A program made the position numbers and the translations under genes. From the NCBI GenBank assembly GCA_037043455.1, contig JAWPHD010001324.1:269679-333678 (forward strand): a stretch of DNA of 64,000 bases. Direction: 5' to 3'. Under the pieces are notes generated by a model. That model did not search any database, was not told where the DNA came from, and saw nothing but the letters and a program-made list of their open reading frames with translations. Positions 11,289 through 22,739 of the stretch are shown here, one piece after another. The stretch is from Cyrtodaria siliqua. Taxonomy: Eukaryota; Mollusca; Bivalvia; Adapedonta; Hiatellidae. Each line of letters starts with the position of its first letter. The stretch's first letter is position 1.

Positions 11289-11380
11289 TATAACTTACAT
11301 ATTTTGAGAATCCAAACTCTACAAACGACTTTAACCAACCAGGCCAAACCCCAAAAACCGGAACGTCGAATTATGCACAA
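11289..11380 (-). repeat. Repeat family R1, fragment
   Basis: Complementary to the part of R1 seen at 16010-16110 (GGATTCTCAAAATATGTAAG and the preceding CCTGGTTAAAG-like stretch). It abuts MITE M1 copy 2, exactly as another R1 copy abuts M1 copy 3 at 54436. Confidence 0.75.
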
Positions 11381-11390
11381 ACTTTTTAAA

Positions 11391-13070
11391 GTTGTTTTTT
11401 TAAGATTTGGTACCTAGCTAAAACGGTCTATCTTAAGCACATTTCAGATTAAAAATAATAGGTCACCGACTTGGCGCCTGAGATACATTACCCTTATTCT
11501 AATTTGGCAACTTTCCTATAATTTCGGTACAACCTAAAATATGCAGAAACAAGAAATTTAGTAACAAAAATCAAATCGAATTAAATTTATTTTATTCAAG
11601 CTCAATAAATATGATCCAAATCTATGTATATATGAAGACAAATGCATGATATATGCGGAAATAAGGGGGAATAATACCGTTATTGCCTTGTAGATCCTCA
11701 GACAAAATGGCAGATTTTGGTGGGGAAAAAGTCATTTCAAGGAGGAAAAGGTATTTCCACTGAATAACTTTTTTTCAAAACTTATTTGTTAGAAAGTATG
11801 GTGTACTTGAATATAATGAAATAAAAATCATTCGTCACCATACTTGTTTTTGAGGAAAATACAATTACAACCCTAAAACTTAAAAAAATAAAATAATAAT
11901 TATGGGGTTTGGAGCAAAAAAAACAGTATTTTTTCGTGAACTTAAATTATACATACCCCTTCTTTATTTAAATGGATTCCACACGTATAAACATATATAG
12001 TATACAGTCATGAAGTCAGTATTATACCTTTCAGGCATGCGTTGTTAGAACGGGTGTTTCGTATAGAACTCCCGTGTTGGAAAAGGAGCTCTATGCGAAA
12101 CGCATGAACCTCTGATTTGTGGGGCATCGACATTCGCTTCGCAGAGCTACCACTTCAGTCCATTATGCCCCATTCTTGAGTGAGAGGGGTGGGGTGCATA
12201 TGGATTTGCTCATTTCCGTCCCTTCGTCTGTCTATAAGCCCCGTACGTCCCGTGGTACTACATCTCGTATCTCAGTAACTGTTAAAGACAATCACTTGAA
12301 ACTTACGCAGATTCCCAACTCTGTAAATACAGAGTTGTATCCCTTCTCAAACTTATAAACGTGCACGAATTATCATGTCTTAGTCACTATAACGTAATTC
12401 AACTGAACCTTTTGTACTTTGTACATCACTGTCGAGATTGCGCGCCTGGTACAGACCCGTCCTGCCGAGAGCGCTTCGACCCGTTTTGAAGGAGTCTAGC
12501 ACGCGCGAAAAAGTAAGTTTACATCTGATTGTCACAAAATGTCACGGGTAGAGCGCATTGGTCGTACATAGCTCTTGTAAGCTGTTAGTTACACCCTAAT
12601 CTATTGTTGAGTTGAAACAAATTCACAATATCCATGATATATTCATGTAACACGTAAAAGCGTGCACATTTTAAGTGGCCGCCAGAGAGGCCGTGTAATA
12701 AGTTTAGTTTTGTGCTAATGCATGTAAACGTATAGGTATATCTTCCTTAAACGGCAAAAATGTGTAAGGGGCCTTTCGTGTAGATTCAATACTGCAGATT
12801 TAGCCACGTTTGTCACGGATTGAACGGGGGAAATATGTTTTGGGCGTAACGTTTGCTATAAAACCCATTGTCTTCTAGTTCTTGCGGGGATTGCTCGATA
12901 GTTTCTTTGTTTGGAGCAGAAGTTGGACGGCGAAATTCACAGGCAATATGTGGTCAGTATTTATTTTATTAACTTGTATCGTACATTTGTATTCAGTGAC
13001 GGCGCCATCTTGGTTGGCGGTTACGACATCCGGTTAGCTTTGATGTTTCTCAAACATTAACTTTAGACTA
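11391..13070. other. No gene recognised; possible decayed LTR piece
   Basis: No coding signal. A TATAAA with promoter-like context at about 12858 and the terminal-like hexamer TGTCAC at 12540 raised the possibility of a solo LTR, which was not accepted. A short inverted phrase (GTTTCGTATAGAACTCC against GGAGCTCTATGCGAAAC) lies near 12056-12104. Confidence 0.35.
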
Positions 13071-13085
13071 GCATATGATTTTGAA

Positions 13086-13499
13086 TTGAATTGAACTGGG
13101 GTTTTAAGGCGCACCAACACATGAAAAGGTTATATGGCGCCTAAAAGGCATGAACATGCCAGGCTCATCTTCCATGTACATCGAGATAAAATATGGAAAA
13201 TGGGCCTAGAACCTTATTACCTTGAACTGCAGAGTTGCTGCAAATTCTATCGTAGAAACTCCATTTACGCTGGAGCCACGTTATTGTTTTTCTGCCACTG
13301 CTCTTTTATGCGAGCGAGATAGCATCTGAAACAATGCAGGGATCATGATGAAGACCTTTAATGAACATGTAGCAAAAAACGATAAAATGAACATGAATTT
13401 GGGGGGATTCTACCCCTCTGCCTACCCCTCCAAAGGGATCTGCAGTGGCCGTATTCTTTGCCCCGTGACCAAACGGAGCCCCCGGCAACCACACGGGGC
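13086..13499 (-). mobile_element. SINE-like retroposon R2, copy 1, with 15 bp TSD
   Basis: Bounded by perfect 15 bp direct repeats GCATATGATTTTGAA at 13071-13085 and 13500-13514. The left end carries TTGAA repeats, i.e. a (TTCAA)n 3' tail on the minus strand; the other end is CCCCGTGTGGTT. Conserved inner phrases are AAGGCGCACCAACACATG and ATGCCAGGCTCATC. Two more copies with their own duplications are at 40887-41276 and 52154-52490. No convincing B box was seen, so the source of the head is unknown. Confidence 0.85.
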
Positions 13500-13514
13500 G
13501 CATATGATTTTGAA

Positions 13515-15325
13515 GTTACTTTATTAGATGTAATTATTGTAATTGATCATTAATTGTAAAACAATATTAATTTGATAACAGTGGATAATAGGTGCATTAG
13601 ATAACGTTGGCGTATAACTCAGTGATTGTAATACACGATTGTTAACATTAGTTAACAATGAGATGAGTGACTAGGATAAATGTTCGACGCGTATGCATAG
13701 CGTTGTATAATGTGGTCATTAGTTGACATGCGTGCATGCATAACTCAGTGAGTGTAATATATGAGTGATTTGATAATGTTTTATATTACATGTATTAGGG
13801 GCATTAATTAACAGCGACGTACATGGCGTATACATGGCGTTGTAGAATATGTATACATTGCTACTCATCATTAGTACAGCTTACATATATTTATTGAATA
13901 ATGAGTTGTTTTGGTAATGATAATTATGCAAGATTGTTATGTGTGTCAACTGACATCTAAAACGTATGTATAATTACAGCCTAAGCAATCCAGGGCTGGA
14001 GTGGAGCTAAGCTTCCACGATTAACGTAAAGAGCGGTGGAGACGGTTCCCGCACCTGCGCAGCATGGCCAGGTTTTAGTAGCGACAACCCCCCGGGACAC
14101 AAGGTGGGCCCGTTATCAGTCCTCACTGGAGGAACATCACCCACAACCTCAGTGGAGGTTAACCATCATTACATCGCGTCATCAACCCTTATAGAAGGCA
14201 TTTGATGACAATCATCCATTGGATTCGCGCATCATGCATCTTCATGAGCTCTCGCGCATCACAGTTATCGCGCTTGATCATAGATCAACATTGTTATAAC
14301 TGATCATAGATCAACATTGTTATAACTTTAACAACACTTTAGTCACTTTAGTGTCGTATACATTCAGTATTTGTTACAATACTAAGAACGTCTTAAACTT
14401 CATAGTTCATCTGTGTATTCGCTTGTTTTCTTTAGATAATTGTATATATATCTAACATATTTTAAAAGTTGCATTAAACTTATGTAAATGCATTCACCGT
14501 CATTGATTCTTTCCTGAGTTAGCCCCAACCACTAGGGTCATCCTGTGACACTGAATTCTATGGAAAGCGGAATTAGTATTTATTCAAATTCGGCAAGATA
14601 TTTCTGTAACTTAGAGAGATGTCTCTGTAACTTAGAGAAACTTAGAGAGATGTCTCTTTTCTTAGAGCGATATCTGTTGTTAAAGAGATATATAACCGAA
14701 AGCAATGAATATATCTGGAATGAGGTCATACAATGAATATTTAGGAAACTTTAAAATGTTCAACGAGATTACAAGCAGCATCACGACAATGAGTTTACAC
14801 TGAAAGAAAAGAACTGCACATCCGATAAAGTGTACTCTTCATTATCAGTGTTAGCACTGTATGCAGTTTGGTTATGCCTACCGTTCGCATAGAGCTTCGC
14901 TGTTCAAGTTTGCGGAATAGTAAAAATCCTGTTTCCCGCATAAAGCCCACTTTGCATAGAGCTCCACGAGTAGCTCTATGCGGTCCCTCAAGTCGTTTTG
15001 TGCTAAGTATGAAAAGTCGTTTTGTGCTAAGTATGAAAAAGCTATAGCGGCTAAACCAATAAATCTTTCGGTGGTCTTTATCATCATTCTGAAATCATAC
15101 TTGATTTTAGAGTATTAACTTTTAGAGTATTAACAAATAACTTCATTATCTAAACAGTTAATTAGGTTCATAATAACGAAATATAGTGAAAAATATATAA
15201 AAGTTTGAAAGTATGTTATTTGTGTACATAGTCGCTCTTATACAGGTGTGCGCAAAAAAGATGCGCATAAACAACTGAAGGAAATGTCCGTTTCAGCTAC
15301 TAGTACCAACTCAGAATTCATTTCA
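13515..15325. other. No gene recognised; short tandem duplications
   Basis: Two direct 30 bp repeats containing TGATCATAGATCAACATTG lie at about 14275-14335, repeated AGAGATGTCTCT blocks at 14610-14660, and a doubled AAGTCGTTTTGTGCTAAG at 14989-15035. No open frame with a recognisable domain. Confidence 0.45.
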
Positions 15326-15329
15326 CACA

Positions 15330-15480
15330 TATTCTGTCACGGGTATTTTAAGAATCCGTGAATAAACCTTTACCTTTAATTGGCACATATACTTTATTAT
15401 ATGACATGAACACCTGGCCAGTTCTGATAAACGGGGTTGTAGAGTAATTTTGCTGTTATTTGCCGGGTTAGTTTCTTTAA
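15330..15480 (-). repeat. Repeat family R1, inverted partial copy
   Basis: Reverse complement of the left part of R1: the ends share GTTAGTTTCTTTAA and CACCTGG, with TGAATAAACC-like spacing. It faces the plus-strand copy starting near 15870, making a dispersed inverted pair about 400 bp apart. Confidence 0.7.
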
Positions 15481-15869
15481 CGATCGAAAATCAAATGTCC
15501 TTTCAAAATACAAGCTATGGTATAGTTTAGCTGTTATTCTACACATTTTTAGAACGAAAATACGCATGAACAGCCTCGGTTTAAGTGTTATAAGACAATA
15601 CGTTTGGAAAAGCGTTCATTTATTTAAGGTTGAATCGTATCAAATCTTTCATGCTGGAGAAGCAATTCAGACATCTCGAAAGAAAGAACACCATATAAAA
15701 GAGACCACTTGCATGTAGATAAATGTAGCAAAGATAAAGCTTTCTGTAAAAATCGTGATCATAACCATGGTTATCTGCGTTGGTGGGTTCTTTCTTTTCT
15801 TGACAATTTCCGTTTCAGAAGATAGGTTTCACTATGTAGGTGACACTAGTACTATATAACACTGCCTTT

Positions 15870-16195
15870 CGTTTCTTAAAGAAACTAACCATCCAAAAAA
15901 CGGAAAAATTACACTAAAAACATTCAAAACTCTATCCAGGTGTTCAGTATAGGTTTACTGATGGTTCTTAAAACATCTGTGATTGAATATGCGTAAAATA
16001 AATTATGAGTTTGTAACTCTTAATTGGATGCTCCAGTTTCGAGGTTTGCCATGGCTGGTTAAAGCCGTTTATAATGCGTCTATAGAGTTTGGATTCTCAA
16101 AATATGTAAGTTATACATATACCTCGTCCTCAGTAGGTTTGAAAACAGTGTACATGTGTTCTTAAATGTGGCTGTCCGCTGTTGTTGGCTGGATA
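15870..16195 (+). repeat. Repeat family R1, longest copy
   Basis: Contains TTAAAGAAACTAACC, CTATCCAGGTGTTCAG, AATTATGAGTTTGTAACTC, then a TA-rich spot and CCTCGTCCTCAGTAGGTTTG. Copies also occur at 53440-53750, 54190-54436 with its remainder at 55838-55935, and 56515-56735 (minus). It ends about 80 bp beyond the stop codon of the cGAS-like gene, so it probably lies in that gene's 3' UTR or flank. Confidence 0.75.
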
Positions 16196-16275
16196 GTTAC
16201 TTTAAGATCTAGAATGAAATAGTTAATTGATACAATCCTCCATGTTCTCGCATGCTTTATCAATCTCTGGAAAGA

Positions 16276-17579
16276 TTAAAACAGCTCTACATTCGACATC
16301 AACTCCCTAAACTCTCTAGTGATCATGGTTCTCTGTTGGGACAAGACCTTGACACCAATTGCAGGGATGAGATGGTTTGCCAACGAATATCTTGCTTGAT
16401 TCAATGCTTCTGCTGACTTGTTTCGCAAAAGGCTGAAATATACCTTGTTTTGGATGACGGGGTACTTGGGGTACATTCGGCGTATTGAATCATTTGAATG
16501 GAAAAAGTGAAGCAGACGTCCATCTTCCAAAACTACTGATAGAAACGAGAGGAAATAGGCAAGAACGTCTTGGACTCCATCAATACTGACATCTGGGTGG
16601 ATGTAGCAGAGAAACAGGATCAAGTAGAAGCCGATATGCTTCAGAAAATAGGATCTCAAAACCGTTATCTGCGGTGGAGGTTGGTTGTTATCCTTGGCGA
16701 TCGATTTTGCTTTGGATAAATATGTCTTCATTATCCGTAACGCCGTCACTATGTACCGCTGTCTTTGATCAAACTGCGCCAAGTCTAACGTGTGCTTTTC
16801 GTATCCTGAAGAGCAGATGCGCCAAACTATTTCCGGAAATCGAACATCAGATTCATTTACCCGCTTGATAACTGCATAAACGGGACACTCCATTGCATAC
16901 CAACTGTTTTCTGGATCCGGCACCGAGTCATTTCTGAGAAGAAGACCAGGAACAATATCTACATCAATTTGCCTGACACCATCTTTTCGGTTTCTTATTT
17001 TCCCTTCCCTCATGAAACGTTGGTTGGCATCATCGTCCATATGGATTGTAATGTTGACCGATGGGTGGTTGATACTTCGTGTAATTTTAAAGTTGATTTC
17101 TTCACCGGATCGTTCATCATCGAACGTTAGAATCTTTTGTGTAATGATTGCCACAGCGCTGTCAATTATTGACGCAAATACCTTTTGAAAAAGCTTGCTT
17201 GCATTTAGCCAAACTTTTCCCTCAACCTCACAAAACACACCTTCCTTGCAGAGCTTCGGCAATTTCAGCTGGAGTCTAGCCATAGACTGGGTAATTTCAA
17301 GTCGGCAAAACTCTGGTATTACTTTACCGTCATTTCGTTTCTCATTTACAACTGTGTAGTGGATGCCTTCGATGTGAAACTGGAGTAATGTATCGAACTC
17401 GTCCGGAGCAATAATTTTGAGACCATCCCTTGAACTTCCCTGACGAATATATCGTTCGATCTTCAGACCATCGAACCTTTTCTGGGCAATCATCTTGATT
17501 TCCGTCAAAAGCATTCCGAGTACTGTATTCACAGCATCTCTGGCCCGAGCCCAATGCGTTCGCCCAAACTCAATATCAC
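16276..17579 (-). CDS. cGAS-like / Mab-21 nucleotidyltransferase, exon 3 (terminal)
   Basis: Encodes residues 86-518 of a predicted 518 aa protein. This is the catalytic part of the cGAS/Mab-21 nucleotidyltransferase fold, a family whose active members join nucleotides into cyclic di- or trinucleotides after sensing nucleic acid. Visible motifs are GSSRDGLKI (G132-S134), the acid pair in DEFDTLLQF (E145 and D147), the third acid in QIDVDIVPG (D292), then VWRICSSGYEKHTL and an alpha-helical C-terminal half (SYFLKHIGFYLILFLC). The vertebrate cGAS zinc-ribbon His/Cys set is absent, as in invertebrate cGAS-like receptors. The open frame runs past the GTG codon at 17532 to an acceptor (ATTTCAG) at 17580; an in-frame stop lies five codons inside the intron. 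Phase 1 matches exon 2. Whether it makes a cyclic dinucleotide, or is a structural Mab-21 protein, cannot be told from sequence, but the intact triad favours an enzyme. Confidence 0.9.
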
Positions 17580-17885
17580 CTGAAATAGTTTACCACACAT
17601 TAGCCGTGAGAATCAAGTATGTACCTACTATAGATACATGAATTCAAAGATATGACATTTAGGTAGGTATCTGGAACGACCCTAAGTGCAAGACATCGCG
17701 CAATGCCTGCATAAACAACGGTCGTATTTCAATTGACCTAACCTTAAATACCACATATGCATGCATAAAACCCAACAAAGAGAAGATATAAACCAAAGAA
17801 GCCTGGCATTAGAGAGTGGGCTACAAATATATACTCGATCGGCGTGAGTTTTATGCATTCATGTGTGGTATTTAAGGTTTTTATT

Positions 17886-18201
17886 ATTGAATTAAATGTT
17901 GTTTAACGGCTCATCAACACAGTATAGTTATTTAGAGCCGCCCCAGAGAGAGGGGAAGGATACATAGGAATCCGGGAACCGTGCCCTACTCTTATTATCG
18001 AATAGATTGCTATGGTTCTTTAACGTGCTCGGAGACCGATACACGGGACCGCCCGGTTTACGTCCCCATCCGACGGACGAGGCTAAGGAAAAGTGTCTTG
18101 CCTAAGAACACACCGACGAAACTCAGTGGCACCACGGAGGATTGAACCCGGGGCCTCCGGTTACAAATCCGCCGCGCTACCGACTGCGCCACGTCAGCCC
18201 T
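17886..18201 (-). mobile_element. SINE family A, full-length copy (in intron 2)
   Basis: On the minus strand it begins with a tRNA-like head: GGGCTGACGTGGCGCAGTCG, A box TGGCGCAGTCGG, B box GGTTCAATCC. The body includes GGATGGGGACGTAAACC and CTGGGGCGGCTCTAAATAAC, and it ends with GAGCCGTTAAACAACA. Truncated copies are at 5018-5222, 59328-59478 and 62626-62775. It lies in sense orientation within the cGAS-like gene's second intron. Confidence 0.9.
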
Positions 18202-18534
18202 CTGTTGTTTACGAAGGCATTGTGTGATGTTTTCAGAAACCCCTCCGGAAAAAGTGCCTATGGGGTCGTTATGGGGTCCTACTTATCATGCAAAGCTAAA
18301 GATTCATGGTCCCAGTGTATATATATATACTACCATACGAGCCATGATTCACACTGCTAATCATATATCAACTGAATGAATTTTACGCATGGAACAGGAC
18401 AAAATGTAAAAAAATAAAAAATAAATTAGATTCTTAAATTAACTACATATAGCCAACCATAACACTATCTTTTCCTCTATCTATCTGTTTTCTCTATAGT
18501 ATCTTACTGAAAGCCTGTAGGCCTACTAACCAAG

Positions 18535-19276
18535 TTTTTTTCGTGTGCGGCGTTGCTACCTTAAGAAATATACGTATCGGAAGTTTTTTACGTCAGCAGT
18601 AAACAATATTTATCCGCATGTTTTTCAGGAATGTTTATCTCTTATAATTAATTTGTGAACCACAGCAGGTACTATGCAGTGTACTGTGTACGTGCATCTG
18701 TATGTTTTTCTAAAAAAAAGTGTATCTGTTGCGTTATATTACTCTTTTAATAGTTACTTTTAATATGTAAGTATATGTATATATATGAAGACTATGGCTT
18801 ACATATATGTCCTAGACTTCTAAACCATGATGAGCGATTCATGATTTTGAATTTCTGGTATTGTTTGTAGTATTTTCTTTTCTCCCTCACTTCGTCCGAA
18901 AATAAATTATTTCTTTACTCGAAGAAAAGCATTTTTTTTTTAAGGAATATGTCGTGTTTTGCAGTCATTATGAATACATCGTCTAATGCAGTCGTTATCA
19001 AAACAATCATACAATGTATAAGAAAAAGTGGGCTAACAATGGTACAAGTAAGATATTTTATGAATCCTTCTAATATAACGCAACAGAAACAATTTTTTTT
19101 AGAAAAACATACAGACGCACGTAGACTGCATAGTACCTACTGTGGTTCACAAATTAATAGATAAACATTCCTGAAAAACATGCGGATAAATATTTTTTAC
19201 TGCTAACGTAAAAAAATTCCGATACGTACATATGAACCAAATATTTCTTCAGGTAGCAACGCCGCACACGAAAAAA
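18535..19276. mobile_element. Foldback element with 207 bp inverted arms (in intron 2)
   Basis: Arms 18535-18741 and 19070-19276 are nearly complementary throughout; the left arm begins TTTTTTTCGTGTGCGGCGTT and the right ends AACGCCGCACACGAAAAAA. The 328 bp centre has no coding content. No target duplication was found. When transcribed as intron it can form a long hairpin. Confidence 0.85.
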
Positions 19277-21145
19277 CTCTGTGGGGAAACGTGTTCTATA
19301 CAGTGGCAATTGCGAAACTACCCTCCGGATATTGACGGCGAGTCATAGGTTCTATATACTCTATTTAAAACAAACAGCGTAGTTATTAAATTGCATAGCA
19401 AAACAAGCAAATACAGACAGGAAAAACAATGAACCCAATAGCCTTCTTGACTACTTGAGGAACATTGATTGACGAAAACGTTTGTGTTATTATCCATGAT
19501 GTAATGTAGATGTAAATCTGTTTTTTAACATGCCAAAACTTTTCTTTACGAAATTGTACAAAATATACCCAAGAACTCGTCACCATGGCACTTTATAAAA
19601 TTATGTTACAAATGGGGTTCCTACAGTCGTCAACGTCAACCCGACCCAAAATAGTTTTATACTGTTACAACCCTTATTTAAAAGTTATTATAAAAATTTA
19701 ACATTTCATTGAATCATGTTACGAACATGGCGAGCATTTCTGCATGTTTCTGGATCGTATGTCCCTGTATTGCTGAAGATGACGTCAAGCTCGTCAAAAA
19801 TACCGCACATATCGGCGTCTTGTTTGGTGGACTAAAACATATTATTGATGTTTATGTAAAAATGGTTTAAGTACCATTAACGGTACCGATACGCTTCAGA
19901 AACCCGTACACTTATTCAGTTTTCCATGAAAAGAGCTTCAGTCACACAATACGCATTCATTTTCTGTGCAGTTTACAATTTTGAAATCTGAAAACAGTGG
20001 CGGATCCATTATTTCATATAAGGGGTAGGGGATCTTATTTCACATTTGTGAGAGTGGGGTGGTGCTGGGGGGTAACACCATTTTGGCCGCCGATACGCCT
20101 GTGTAAACGAACACACGCATCTGATTTTCAAATGAACAGGGCTGATTACGTTACCATGGCGACGATTTCTCGAGCACTTTTTAAAATTATGTAAAATTAT
20201 GTTTGAATCCTATATCCAACACGTATATCTATATTACTTGAATTTGTTTTGCTGAATTCAAACAAAAGTAATGGATTTAGAAACACTTTTCGAGAACTCT
20301 TTATCGCCCCTCGTATAATGCTTTGTGTATATGCATGCAATGCATGTGCATGTGCATGTTTAGCTGAATAGCGTAAATCAACAAAATAAGGTTGTTGCAA
20401 TTACCTAAATACTTATAAATATTATAAATATAGTGTAGTAGCAAAATCCAACACTTTCCAAAGCTTCGGAAATGAAACCAATGCCAGTGTAACATTTACG
20501 ACAAGGTGTTGTAACTTTTGTTACAAGTAAAAATATTGTAACAGATAGCTTAGACGTTGTAACTTTTATAACAACTGCATTTTGTAAGATTGTAACAGAT
20601 AGCGTTTAGTGCAACATTTAGAACACAAATTGTAACTTTTACGGACGGCTACAACAGATAGCAACGTTGTAACAAATGGGGTTCCTAGTCAATGACCTAT
20701 TCTGCATCGGGCTAAAACAACTTTCTCCCGACGAATGGCTCTACTAGAAGGACGCCACTCGCCAAGTCAAAATCATGAAGTAGCGCCACAGCATAACGTT
20801 AATTCACGATTATTTCACGATTATTTCACGATGTTTACGGAGTGAAAATGAGGCACTAATAGACAATATGAAACGAGTTCAGAATCAGTATTGTATTCAT
20901 GACATATGGAACACAACTTGTTTTTACTCTTAAATTCATGTGCGTTTCTAACTCTTCATATAAATAATATTACCTTTTCAATAAACCGCCAAATTTCAAT
21001 GCTGCGTTAAAGTTACGGACATGCATTTTTCTTTCTTCCTACTCCTAAGAACAAACTTGATCACATTTTATTCTGATTATCTCGTTTCCGAGGAAGTGTT
21101 TACCGGTTTTTTAAATCACTAATTAACACAGAAGTTCAGCGAAGT
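19277..21145. other. Intron 2 filler with TTGTAAC-rich patch
   Basis: No gene. A hAT-like end (CAGTGGCGGATCCA) appears at about 19996. Between 20490 and 20690 the motif TTGTAAC or its complement GTTACAA occurs repeatedly with intervening AGATAGC; the phrase ACAAATGGGGTTCCTA occurs both near 19608 and near 20672. These are probably ends of a decayed repeat. Confidence 0.5.
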
Positions 21146-21149
21146 CTTT

Positions 21150-21352
21150 AACGTGGACAGGGTATGGCTCTTCCAGCACCCGGGACCGAAGTTTTTACAC
21201 CCCCTTCGAAGAATGGCATACTTTCACAGTATCTTGCCCAAATAAGGTACTGAGGGAGAGCGTTTGAAAATCCCAGGATGTGACCCCACCGGGAATCGAA
21301 CCCGGGACCTCTGGATCGAGAGGCAAGTATGTTAACCACCCGGGCACGCAGT
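21150..21352 (-). mobile_element. tRNA-derived SINE family D (in intron 2)
   Basis: On the minus strand the head reads GCGTGCCCGGGTGGTTAAC with B box GGTTCGATTCC, then an unrelated body ending near 21150. Spacing fits a tRNA-like pol III promoter. Only one copy was seen in the window. Confidence 0.75.
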
Positions 21353-22461
21353 TCCTAAACAGACGGACAGTAACCGCAACACTGCATTGACGTCCCGGCA
21401 AGTGGACATGCATATATATACCGTCATTCAGTACCGTCTGTATAATCAATGGCAGAAAAGGCCGCTTGGGGATTAAACCAGGCTCTAGGGTGCTCCAAAC
21501 CTCACTCTTACCCTATTGACATCCCAATAAAATGGGACAGTGTAAATAAAGATATCACCGCCAGGTTATATTCTCTAACAAACAAGGCAGCATTAACAGG
21601 CAATATGAGTATAACACATAAATGATCATGCATATGTGAATAAAAAAAAGCTAGAAAGCCACAAAGCAATACCTTGGCAGAAGCCAGAGAAACAAGAGAA
21701 CAAACCGTTAAGAGTATGACAAGACAAGATTTATGGCAAACATCAAACGTTACCATTGCACAATCACAGATGAAAACATAGTGGCGAACTGTAAATGGGT
21801 CAACCACTAAACATGCAGTGCGTTGCAAAATGATATGGTCATAACCTCTTTTGATAAACTTTTTAACAAGTGTTATAAAGATTGTATGAAAATGATTATG
21901 ACTAAGGATCTTACGAAGTTTGTGTATCACATCACCAAGAAGTTAGGTTGCGACTCTCCTTGTTGCAGAAGAGTATTGTCCAGATAGGTGTAAGTGTTTG
22001 TTATTTGATGTTAAACAGTAAAGTATACCACGGATTTTTTTTGCCTGCGATACTGAAACAGCTCTTATAACAATGAAATGTGTCAACGAGCTGGAGAAGT
22101 CTAATCAGTTATCTAAAATTACGAGATTCAATAACACTAACTTTGGATACGGGCCACTTTTTGTTGGGCAGGATTTAATCTTCTCGTTTTAATATGGTAA
22201 TGTGCCGTCATTAGCATGCTTTTTCGGTGGTCAATATTTAATCACTGTGGTGAATTTATATAGAGTCAAGTTTAGGTCTTTAACCGTGCGTGCTGTTTAC
22301 GATGACGCTCGTTGTGAGAATAGCATCATTTTAAAAACAGACGAGCTTAAACTCAGGAAAGGTCCAAAAATGTGTGTGAATTGGCACGTATAAATAGTTA
22401 TTCACATTTCATTTCCCTTTTCAAACAGTACGACATAATCAACTATAAATAAGATACGAAC
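21353..22461. other. Intron 2, no gene recognised
   Basis: A 140-codon open frame on the minus strand (21508-21930) is hydrophobic and Cys/His-rich without any domain. A short plus-strand frame from about 21449 also has no recognised family. Neither is accepted as a gene. Confidence 0.4.
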
Positions 22462-22612
22462 CAATATCTATGGAGGATTTCAAGCTTTGTTCCCATATTG
22501 GATCATTACGGCCGTAGTCTGAAACTGGTTTCCGCCATTCATTGAAACGAGAACCAATTTTGCCCCTGTTAATTCTAGACGCTTCGGGTGATGCTTCGTT
22601 ATCCAATCCTTT
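22462..22612 (-). CDS. cGAS-like / Mab-21 protein, exon 2
   Basis: A 151 bp exon with acceptor TTTATTTCAG before 22612 and donor G|GTTCGT after 22462. It encodes residues 35-84 plus the first base of Gly85. It starts in phase 0 and leaves phase 1, exactly matching exon 1 and exon 3. The peptide is hydrophilic (it begins KGLDNEASPEAS and includes EWRKPVSDYGRNDPIWEQ) and would form the N-terminal linker and first helix region before the catalytic core. The open frame continues for only a few codons into both introns before losing sense. The match in phase on both sides is the main support; transcript data would settle it. Confidence 0.75.
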
Positions 22613-22739
22613 CTGAAATAAATGCAAAAAAATGGATAACTGGTTCAATCAAACACAATACAAAATTAAAAACCGTAAATGTCTTTTCTAAATTTACACT
22701 AATTTAGTTTGACATTTTTATTTCATATCGCATTGTTAT

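Noticed and set aside
12540..14550. Possible solo LTR (TGTCAC ... GTGACA ends, TATAAA at about 12858)
   Set aside because: No target duplication (CAAAA versus CTGAA), no primer-binding or polypurine sequence, and no second LTR. Too weak to call.
17342..17532. GTG at 17532 as the start of the cGAS-like protein
   Set aside because: The frame continues upstream for 15 codons to a splice acceptor, and exon 2 joins in phase, so GTG is an internal Val codon.
21449..21630. Short plus-strand frame starting MAEKAAWGLNQALGC
   Set aside because: Ends in stops after about 60 codons and no family was recognised; could be a retroelement relic but cannot be supported.
21508..21930. 140-codon open frame on the minus strand
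   Set aside because: Hydrophobic, Cys/His-rich composition with no domain, no splice sites that extend it, and it lies in an intron next to a SINE.
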